In this document: in pieces, positions 16,936-24,467 of the stretch
Position numbering within the stretch: position 1 is the first letter of the stretch
Layout of the letters: every line of letters begins with the position of its first letter
Origin: a virus
Length of the DNA stretch: 41,229 nt
Virus record (IMG/VR): IMGVR_UViG_3300022540_000057
Location: 1 to 41,229 of that record
Reading direction: 5' to 3' (one strand)
Translations under genes and position numbers: made by a program
The notes under the pieces: generated by a model
What the model saw: only the letters and a program-made list of their open reading frames with translations
Databases searched by the model: none
Told to the model about the DNA's origin: nothing

Positions 16936-17664
16936 ATGATCAGCAGCGCGCTACAAATAGGACAAACTCAACAACAGATTAGACAGAAAAGACTAACAGA
17001 TGTTGTTGATACAGTTTATAAAAAAGCTTTAATTGAAAATATGGGAATGACTGCGGCTACCGCTAAACTCAAAGCAGAGACTGCTTTAGCTAAATCACTA
17101 AGAAAATCACCACTTGAAGTCCCTGGCAGAGGATTAGTTACACTAGACGAATGGAGAACTTTAGATACAAAAACTAAAGCTTATTCATACTACGCCTTTG
17201 ATGCTCAACGTAGGGATGAAGAAGTAATCTCTTATAATGAGTGGAGCAAACAGACTGACACACCAACTGCATTTGATCTTTATAAATTAGCCGAAGACGA
17301 TCCAGAATTCAATGAGTGGTTGACTAAGTATAGAAGAGCAGGTGCTATTAGTATAGGACAAACAGTTGAAAGGGCTAGGGCATTAGCTGATGTTAAGGCT
17401 GAAAAATATCTTACAGATCCCAAAGGATTATCTAAAGACATTAATAAATATAAAAATTCAAATGTCTTTCGGGATATAATGCTTCAGATTGATGATCCGG
17501 TAGAGGGTCAAAGAAAGTCAGAAGAATTAATTATAGACTTTGTTGATGATAAGATTAAAGTTACTGGTGGTAAGATATTGAAAAGTGGATATGATGGAGA
17601 TGATCTTGTTTGGATAGTTAAGACAAAGACTGGTGAAACTGTAGAAATTAGACGTCCGAGGTAA
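16936..17664 (+). CDS. Helical virion-module protein, likely reached by -1 frameshift
   Basis: From its first ATG the frame gives 242 residues. Upstream codons back to 16876 are also protein-like (LGNLSASDLAGLTPEM), and no good ribosome binding site lies before ATG 16936. Those two facts favour translation as a fusion with the preceding gene (126 + 262 residues). The protein is helical and charged, with EWNEW-type Trp-containing motifs (FNEWLTKYRRAGAISIGQ). It ends two bases before the start of the giant protein. An internal virion role is inferred from position. A sequencing indel is the main alternative. Confidence 0.68.
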   Translation: MISSALQIGQTQQQIRQKRLTDVVDTVYKKALIENMGMTAATAKLKAETALAKSLRKSPLEVPGRGLVTLDEWRTLDTKTKAYSYYAFDAQRRDEEVISYNEWSKQTDTPTAFDLYKLAEDDPEFNEWLTKYRRAGAISIGQTVERARALADVKAEKYLTDPKGLSKDINKYKNSNVFRDIMLQIDDPVEGQRKSEELIIDFVDDKIKVTGGKILKSGYDGDDLVWIVKTKTGETVEIRRPR

Positions 17665-17666
17665 CT

Positions 17667-20600
17667 ATGAGTAAATCATTGTTAGATATAGAACTAGTAT
17701 CGTTTGAATCTGAAGGTCAGACTAAACAAGATAGTTTATTAGATATAGATCTTGTACCGTTTGGTGGGAAAGATATAAGTACTATAGATCCAGACTTAGA
17801 TATAAAACTTATACCTTTTGGTACAGAAGAGCCTAAACTTGGTATACAAAAACCTATGATTGAAGAACCTATAATCAAAAGAGAACCGTTTAGTAAACTT
17901 ACAGAAGACTTTTATTCTAGAATACTTAACACACAAAGTTCTGAAGATAGAAAGAAGTTAGGTGTAGATGACACTGGAAGACCGATCGAAGATGAAGGAT
18001 TTATAAGTAAAACTGGCAAATCCTTCAGTGATACTTTTAGACAATTAAGAGTGTTAAAAGGTAGACCTGATATAGTATTTCAAGGCTTAGCAGACTTTAC
18101 TTTAAGTATACCTGGATTTGCAGTTGGAATAATAGATGCAGGAGTCAGTACTTCAAAGGAATTAGTAGATCAAATAGTGTTAGGTAATGAAATTAACTTG
18201 GAAGAAGTCTACAATTCGGCCGCTGAAGGTATGCAAAGAAGTATGGAGTTCTTTGAACCTGGTAAGGAGATGATATTAGGTAAGGTGCCTGAAGAATCAC
18301 GATTAATAGGTGAAGTGGCTATGGCACCTATGACTGCACTAAGTATGACAGGACATAAAATTGCAGATTGGGAAGGATTTAAAGATTATCCTAATATTCG
18401 TGGTGCAGCAAGGTTTGCTGGGGATATAGCTGGAATCGGCGCTATGGGATTCATAATGCATGGACCGAGTGGAAAAGGTAAACTTGGAAGGGATATAGAA
18501 GAAGTTGTCACAGCTGCTGAACAAGTAGCAGTCAAGGAAAGTAGACTAGCCGAAATACCTAATGAAATAGCAAAACAAGCAATGGCTAAGGTATTGGAAA
18601 TAGAGAAAATACAATTAGAGTTAAAAGCTAAAGATATAGCAGATAGTATTAGCAAAGATGCAGTAATTAGAGAAGAGTTATTAGTGCAGAGTGAAAGATT
18701 AGCAAGGGAAAAGATGTTACCAGTCACAGGTAAGCCAGAAGCTACTTTTGTAAGTAAGAAAGGAAATGTTTACAATAAAGTTGATGGTATCTGGTATGAT
18801 GAAGCAGGAAAGAAAGTAACTAATACTTTTAAACTTAAGGCTATTGAAAAGGGAGTTAAGGAGAAAGTTGTTGAACCTGTTGAGCCAAAAGAAGTTGTCG
18901 AACCAGATCGTTTAAAAATTGAACGACCTGAAGCAAAGATTACAAAACTTCCAGTCAAACGTAAACTAAAAGCTGGTGATAGGGTAATAGTTTATGGTGA
19001 AGGGATTCCAGAAAGGATAATGGACTTTGCTGATGAATATGGTTTCTGGGATAAGCAGAATGTGTATCCTGAAAAGATAAAAGAGTATGTAAGGAAGAGC
19101 TATGGTAAAGAAGGATTGAGGGAATATAATAAGATATTGTTAGATTTTGAAGATCCTGTTGCTGCATTGAGTAGATTTTTTAAGGATAAAGATATTATTG
19201 AGCCTAAAAAGCAGTTGGAGGTTGTTCCAGAACCAGATCGTTTAAAGATTGAACGACCTAAACCAACTGAATTAGTCGAACCTATAACCGAAATCGATCA
19301 GTCCACAGGCTCCCGCTTGCCTAACATCGAAGGTGAGAAAAGTCCTTTCTTTCAAGATTCTACAAAGACTACTCAAATGGCTGAGACATTCACTGAACGT
19401 GCTACCGCTGTGAGTGAAAGTGTAGAAATGTTCACACAGAAAATAATCAATGATGTGAATCAGTGGTATCATAAGTTAAATGAAATAGATATAGAATCTG
19501 CTAGGGAAGGACTAAGTGAGTTAGCCTCCAGGGCTGATGAACTAAGAGGTGAATTCATAACAGGGGCCGACCATGCAGTGTGGAAGGAAACTATATCAGA
19601 AGCTGCCACCTGGGCTAGGAGGTTAGATAGAAAAGTTATAAAGACAATATCTGAAAAGGAATACATAGATAAATTTAAAACTGTGTGGGATGAGTATGAG
19701 ATAGAAATAGAAGCTACAAATAGAGGTATCAAGCCAGCATTTTATTATGCTACGAAAGACCAAAAAATTATAGATTATGCTAAGTCAAAGGGATTAAAAG
19801 TTATAGAAGACATTACTCCTAGTGGTGACTTTATAGCTATAAAAGATAACATATTAGGTAATATAGTGGCTAATAAACTTATTGAATTATCGAAGAGAAG
19901 GAAAGAGATATTTAAAACAAGAGATATTGAAATTATAGATAAATGGAATGAAGAGTTTAGTGAAGCCTTAGGATATGATAAAGAACTATCCCAAAATATA
20001 AGGGATATTAGTGGGATGGGTCCCAGAGATTTAGAGGCTAAGAGAATACATAGTTATATACAGAAATTAGACCGTTTGGAAATTAAACGAACTGGAGAAG
20101 TAGTCAAAGAACTAACCAGGCAAGAGAAGATAGATAAGTTAATGAAAACTTTTGAGTCAGAAGGATTCAAACTTACAACTGGAATCGACCCAGTTAAGGG
20201 CATCAAAGCCCTAATTGAAGGTGCCAAGGAAACAATTGACTATGTTAAAGAATCTAGAGAACTAAAAAAATTCAAGCCTAAAGCAGCTATAAAAAACACT
20301 TATGAGGAATTAGTTAGATCTGGACTAGACGTATCAGGAAATATTAGAACCGAGTTTTTAGACAAGTTAGGAGATGAAGGATATAGGATAATACAAGCTA
20401 TGTATTTAAGCAAAGGTGCTCATCCTAGAGTGACCGGTCTAATAAATCAGATGAGTAAGGAAGTATATAGTGGATTGAATAGAAATGAAAGACGGATATT
20501 AGATACTTTAGTATTAACTAGTCGAATGGTTGCTATAGCGAAAACCCCTTCAGGTGTTGGATTTAAGTATCCAAAGAAACTAACTCCAGAAAAGTCAGTT

Positions 20601-22895
20601 GTATACAGTGAACTGTTTGGTGAGATAGAAAAAATATCTCCAGAACGAACTGCAGTTATTAGACAAAGAGCTAAAGCCTACTTTGACTGGATGAAAAAGC
20701 CACTTAAGGAAATGCATGAAGCTGAACTAATAACTGCTAAAGAACTTAATGATTTAAGTTCGCATAATTATAGTAAGCTAAAACTAGTTGACTTGTATGA
20801 TGTAGAAAGACCTGGTATAGGGCCACGAGGAAGGACTGTATATGATTCAGGGATTCAATCTTTAAAGAAAGGTAGAGACACAGACATCTTTGAATCATCT
20901 AGCAAAATTATGGCTTTGGAAGTATTCAATAGAGCATATGGTAGAATTATGAATAATAAGGCTAATCTAGCTTTATTGGATGTAGCTAAGGCCGATCCAA
21001 CTAATCCATTTGTCAGAGTTAAACTGGACAAAGCAGATATAATTCCATCTGGATGGAAAAGAAGTTTCGTATTTAAAGATGGTGAAAGAATACCTATATA
21101 TATTTCTCCTAAAATGGCTAAGGAATGGTTAAGTACTAACAAAGAAATTAGTTATAAAGCTGCACAAATAGCTAGGTGGGTTAGTGGATCGGTTGTGTTG
21201 AGGACCTTTGCTACTGGTATAAACTGGGGATTTGCCTTAGCTAATCTACCAATGGATGTCATGCGTGCTTGGTTTGCTGCTAGAACATGGAAAGATGGTA
21301 AGTGGGAAAGTGTATACAGTCCAATTACGCCAGTCTATGGATTACAAATGAGTAGAGATCTAGCTACTGTATTCTCAGACTCTGTATTAAGAAAAGGCAG
21401 ATTTAATAAGTATCTTGAAGAAGGCGGGGGACTAGAATACTTGACTCAACAGGGAAGGTTATTCCAAAAAGGTAGGCATCTTGAAGGACCGTTGGATAAG
21501 ATACAGAATGTCCTAGGTTACTTTGGTGAGACTTCTGAAAATATGACTAGGTTAGCTATAATGGAAAGAGTTATAAGGAATAGAGCTAAAGAACGTGGAC
21601 TTACAATGGAACAGGCAAGGAAAGTCAAAGGGATTACTCGTGAAGCTGCGTTTGCTGCTAGAGATCAATTAGACTTCGGTCAAGGTGGGAGTATAACTAA
21701 AGCACTCGATACTGGTATACCGTATCTAAGTGCTGCAATACAAGGCACAAGAGGAATGTTTAGAACTTTTATACCTGGAAGCGGCACTGCATTTGAGTCT
21801 ACGTTTAAGTTGGCTCAATTTGCAGCGTTGACTACTGGAACGATGGTAGTTGCATTGAATATGGCACCGGAAACTATGGAGGAATTAGAGGGTAATCCAG
21901 CTAAGTTGAATAACTTGACTGTGCCTATAGGTGACCAGTTTGGATTTGAAGATGAATACGGTCAAATGAGATATCCTTTTTTTAAAATACCTTTGGATCA
22001 CGGACAGAGATTTTTCAAGACATTTTTTGAAGCGGCTGCTAGAAAACAAATGGGATATGAAATAGATATTAATGAAGTAGTTGACTCATTAAAAAGTGTA
22101 TCACCAGTAGGAGTGTCAAGTTTACCACCAACCATTAGTGGCACATTAGGCTATGTTACTAACAAAGACTTTTGGTTAAACGAAGATATTTGGCGTAAGA
22201 CTGATCGACCATTTGCTTGGCCAGAGTCAAGAGAGGAGTATATCCCTGGAAGGACTCCACAAGTTTATATAGATATTGGTCAGGTCACTGGACTAAGTCC
22301 TGAACGTACAAGATATGCAGTGGAGGAATTGGTTACTAGTGGAACCGTATGGTCTTATTTACTAGGCCAAGGCTATGATGCTATGTTTAGTGACTTGCCG
22401 AAAAGTAATAAAGAACAACATATAGCACAGGTGTTATCAAAGATGCCTATTACTAAAAGGTTCATAGGTATTACTAATCCTTATTCTAAATATGCAGAGA
22501 AGATTGAGAAAGCACAGGAAGTTGCAGTTATAGAAAGGTTTGTAGAAAATAGAGGCTTAGACGCTTTAGCCGAAGGTTACTTGTTTAAAGATACTGTAAG
22601 TCGTAAGGAAGTTATAGACTACATGAGATCATTTAAGGATCTAGACACCTTCGATCGGTTAAAGGAAAGATTCTTATTCCAAGAAATTACTAAAGACTTA
22701 CCAGAAAGGAGTTTCTGGTTAAGACTGCAAGGTGTAAGATTAGAGGCTAGGGCTAGAGTATTTGTGGATAGGTTAGAGAAAGCTAATCCAGAACAACGGA
22801 AGCAGATTTGGAAAGAATATTCAACCGTTGTCCTGGCTAAAGGAATAGTTAGTAAAGGATTTAGAGAAGAAGTATTAAAACTACGAGGTCGGTAA
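17667..22895 (+). CDS. Giant internal virion / polyvalent protein (LPD38-like)
   Basis: This 1742-residue protein begins with three copies of a short motif (LLDIELVSF, LLDIDLVPF, DLDIKLIPF, residues 5-55). Hydrophobic stretches lie near 140-160 and 240-260. A long charged helical middle follows, with two DRLKIERP linkers (near 414 and 524) and a DRLEIKRTGE copy near 802. The region at about 1085-1220 (FNRAYGRIMNNKANLALLDV; FATGINWGFALANLPMDVMR) resembles LPD38-type domains of polyvalent phage proteins. The size and last place in the virion module suggest the ejected gp16-like protein. I see no clear transglycosylase motif. It ends at the convergent junction. Confidence 0.72.
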   Translation: MSKSLLDIELVSFESEGQTKQDSLLDIDLVPFGGKDISTIDPDLDIKLIPFGTEEPKLGIQKPMIEEPIIKREPFSKLTEDFYSRILNTQSSEDRKKLGVDDTGRPIEDEGFISKTGKSFSDTFRQLRVLKGRPDIVFQGLADFTLSIPGFAVGIIDAGVSTSKELVDQIVLGNEINLEEVYNSAAEGMQRSMEFFEPGKEMILGKVPEESRLIGEVAMAPMTALSMTGHKIADWEGFKDYPNIRGAARFAGDIAGIGAMGFIMHGPSGKGKLGRDIEEVVTAAEQVAVKESRLAEIPNEIAKQAMAKVLEIEKIQLELKAKDIADSISKDAVIREELLVQSERLAREKMLPVTGKPEATFVSKKGNVYNKVDGIWYDEAGKKVTNTFKLKAIEKGVKEKVVEPVEPKEVVEPDRLKIERPEAKITKLPVKRKLKAGDRVIVYGEGIPERIMDFADEYGFWDKQNVYPEKIKEYVRKSYGKEGLREYNKILLDFEDPVAALSRFFKDKDIIEPKKQLEVVPEPDRLKIERPKPTELVEPITEIDQSTGSRLPNIEGEKSPFFQDSTKTTQMAETFTERATAVSESVEMFTQKIINDVNQWYHKLNEIDIESAREGLSELASRADELRGEFITGADHAVWKETISEAATWARRLDRKVIKTISEKEYIDKFKTVWDEYEIEIEATNRGIKPAFYYATKDQKIIDYAKSKGLKVIEDITPSGDFIAIKDNILGNIVANKLIELSKRRKEIFKTRDIEIIDKWNEEFSEALGYDKELSQNIRDISGMGPRDLEAKRIHSYIQKLDRLEIKRTGEVVKELTRQEKIDKLMKTFESEGFKLTTGIDPVKGIKALIEGAKETIDYVKESRELKKFKPKAAIKNTYEELVRSGLDVSGNIRTEFLDKLGDEGYRIIQAMYLSKGAHPRVTGLINQMSKEVYSGLNRNERRILDTLVLTSRMVAIAKTPSGVGFKYPKKLTPEKSVVYSELFGEIEKISPERTAVIRQRAKAYFDWMKKPLKEMHEAELITAKELNDLSSHNYSKLKLVDLYDVERPGIGPRGRTVYDSGIQSLKKGRDTDIFESSSKIMALEVFNRAYGRIMNNKANLALLDVAKADPTNPFVRVKLDKADIIPSGWKRSFVFKDGERIPIYISPKMAKEWLSTNKEISYKAAQIARWVSGSVVLRTFATGINWGFALANLPMDVMRAWFAARTWKDGKWESVYSPITPVYGLQMSRDLATVFSDSVLRKGRFNKYLEEGGGLEYLTQQGRLFQKGRHLEGPLDKIQNVLGYFGETSENMTRLAIMERVIRNRAKERGLTMEQARKVKGITREAAFAARDQLDFGQGGSITKALDTGIPYLSAAIQGTRGMFRTFIPGSGTAFESTFKLAQFAALTTGTMVVALNMAPETMEELEGNPAKLNNLTVPIGDQFGFEDEYGQMRYPFFKIPLDHGQRFFKTFFEAAARKQMGYEIDINEVVDSLKSVSPVGVSSLPPTISGTLGYVTNKDFWLNEDIWRKTDRPFAWPESREEYIPGRTPQVYIDIGQVTGLSPERTRYAVEELVTSGTVWSYLLGQGYDAMFSDLPKSNKEQHIAQVLSKMPITKRFIGITNPYSKYAEKIEKAQEVAVIERFVENRGLDALAEGYLFKDTVSRKEVIDYMRSFKDLDTFDRLKERFLFQEITKDLPERSFWLRLQGVRLEARARVFVDRLEKANPEQRKQIWKEYSTVVLAKGIVSKGFREEVLKLRGR
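18906..18928. repeat. 23-bp palindromic repeat inside coding sequence, copy a
   Basis: GATCGTTT and GAACGACC flank an AT core. It is read in the one phase that avoids the element's stop codons and encodes DRLKIER plus the first base pair of the next Pro codon. Confidence 0.7.
19236..19258. repeat. 23-bp palindromic repeat inside coding sequence, copy b
   Basis: It differs from copy a at one position in the core (AAAGATT for AAAAATT) and again encodes DRLKIERP after a VVPEP linker, so this pair may also be part of a longer duplicated linker. Confidence 0.7.
20070..20092. repeat. 23-bp palindromic repeat inside coding sequence, copy c
   Basis: Arms GACCGTTT and AAACGAAC are followed by TGGAG, exactly as in intergenic copy 1 (GAACTGGAG). 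It encodes DRLEIKRTGE in the giant protein. Confidence 0.75.
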
Positions 22896-22897
22896 TA

Positions 22898-22920
22898 GAT
22901 CGTTAAATTTCCAAACGGTC
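22898..22920. repeat. 23-bp palindromic repeat, copy 7, at the convergent junction
   Basis: GATCGTTA and AAACGGTC flank an AT core. It fills nearly all of the 29-bp gap between the ends of the two convergent gene arms, with no start codon on either side. No U-tract terminator is visible here. Confidence 0.8.
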
Positions 22921-22924
22921 TGGA

Positions 22925-24151
22925 TCACTTAAACCCTTTCAATATCTTATCTCTTGATTCAATAACTTTGATTATGCTGTCAGTCCCAGGCTTATTTATA
23001 ACTCTTATTATATTACTAGCTTCAAGTGTATCTACTACCCGATCCATAGTTAACTTATCCATATCATTGCTAAATCTTCTAGCAAATTGATAGAAAGGGA
23101 CTTCATCTGTACGGGAATTTACTAGAAATGAAGTTACTTGATTTATCAAAGATGCAATATCAGACTGTCCCACACCTTTAAATACATATTCCATTTTTAC
23201 TTCTACTTCATTAAGTAACTTTATTGCCTCTGTCAAATCATCTCTAGACATTGACAAATCATGCTGGCCATGTGAAGCAGAGATAATCATGGATAGTTTC
23301 ATAAGATGTGTGCGCCGTCTTCCTATATATCCATCGAACTTCCTATCATAAAATGGAGGGTTTTTCTCAGCATCTATACACCAGTCAGTCCATAGCTCTA
23401 CAAACTTTTCAGTGTAGGAAAAAGAACCAGAAAGCATAGATATTTTCTCTAAATCATGAAGTAAGTATTCGCGCAGTTCGAATTCTTTCTGTGTCTGCAC
23501 AGGCATGGTTACTAGTTTACCTTTCTTCTCTTCAAATACAAAGATGATACGGGAAGTAAGACCACCACCTATAGATTCAATAGGTAAGGAAGACTGTATT
23601 AAGTCTGGAGTAGTACCACCGAGTAAGTTTACCCATACACCTATAATTTCCTCCTTCTGCCTCGATATAGTATCATAAGACCACTTCTTATCACAGTCAT
23701 ACCAGTCACATAAAGAAGCCATCAACTCACGATTATGGTAGCCTAGAAAAACTGTAAATTCTTTAGAGAAGATCGTGAGAGATGAATGATAAGTCTGATC
23801 ACCTGTTTTAAGATCTAAGTCGGTTAAGTTGGTATCCTTAAGATGACGAATAAGTGCCTGAAGTGAAGTGGCATTAGCACTTAGACGGATAGATGGAATG
23901 TCAGATATTATATCAAGTCCAGGATTCATAGCTGTGCCTTTACCAGTTGCAGAAGGGCCTACTAAGACTACAAATAAGTTAGGATAGAAAGTTAAAGAAG
24001 TTCCCCAGTCTATCCCACACTTTCTTTGCATAGCAGCTGCAATGCATGAAATAGCAGTCCATCTTCTAAACAATATAGGTGGTTCAGAGTTGTCAGTATA
24101 GAGCTCATAAGCCTCAATCCAATCTGGGAGCTTACGTTTAAGTTGATTCAT
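22925..24151 (-). CDS. DUF3987-like P-loop ATPase, probable replicative helicase/primase-type protein
   Basis: The 408-residue protein opens LPDWIEAYELYTDNSEPP and LFRRWTAISCIAAAMQRKCG, usual for DUF3987-type proteins. It has a Walker A GPSATGKGT at 65-73 and an acidic stretch around LCDWYDCDKKW. The region LLGGTTPDLIQSSLP and GGLTSRIIFVFEEK fits the sensor region of this family. It is encoded next to the DNA polymerase, which supports a replication role, as helicase or primase-associated ATPase. ATG lies 2 bp after the upstream stop with only a weak GGAA site, implying translational coupling. Confidence 0.75.
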   Translation of the reverse strand: MNQLKRKLPDWIEAYELYTDNSEPPILFRRWTAISCIAAAMQRKCGIDWGTSLTFYPNLFVVLVGPSATGKGTAMNPGLDIISDIPSIRLSANATSLQALIRHLKDTNLTDLDLKTGDQTYHSSLTIFSKEFTVFLGYHNRELMASLCDWYDCDKKWSYDTISRQKEEIIGVWVNLLGGTTPDLIQSSLPIESIGGGLTSRIIFVFEEKKGKLVTMPVQTQKEFELREYLLHDLEKISMLSGSFSYTEKFVELWTDWCIDAEKNPPFYDRKFDGYIGRRRTHLMKLSMIISASHGQHDLSMSRDDLTEAIKLLNEVEVKMEYVFKGVGQSDIASLINQVTSFLVNSRTDEVPFYQFARRFSNDMDKLTMDRVVDTLEASNIIRVINKPGTDSIIKVIESRDKILKGFK

Positions 24152-24155
24152 AACA

Positions 24156-24467
24156 CTATTCCATAAAATGGACTGGTTTGTTTAGTGTTCTAGCTATACC
24201 TATTTCCCTCTTTACACCTTCTGACTTTTTCCAGTTGCCAAAAGAGGAAATGTATAGTTGATCACACCAATGAATGAAGCATATATCAAGCCATTTCCAG
24301 TAACTCCATTTTTTTGACAAGTTACATTCAGTTGCTATAGGATGAGAGTGGGAGATAGGACTGAAGACTACATATCCTTCATTTATAAGTTTGCCAGCTA
24401 ATTTATTAACCTCTTTAAAACTTTCCTTTTCATATCCTGTATAGGGCGTAGCTAGATAAATCTTCAT
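24156..24467 (-). CDS. DUF1937 family protein (nucleoside deoxyribosyltransferase-like fold)
   Basis: This 103-residue protein starts MKIYLATPYTG and has GYVVFSPISHSHPIA, WKWLDICFIHWCDQLYI and SEGVKREIGIARTLNKPV. This motif series is that of DUF1937, related to nucleoside 2-deoxyribosyltransferases. A role in nucleotide metabolism during phage replication is likely, but the reaction is not established. The start overlaps the polymerase stop by 4 bp, and GGAG lies ahead of it. Confidence 0.85.
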   Translation of the reverse strand: MKIYLATPYTGYEKESFKEVNKLAGKLINEGYVVFSPISHSHPIATECNLSKKWSYWKWLDICFIHWCDQLYISSFGNWKKSEGVKREIGIARTLNKPVHFME

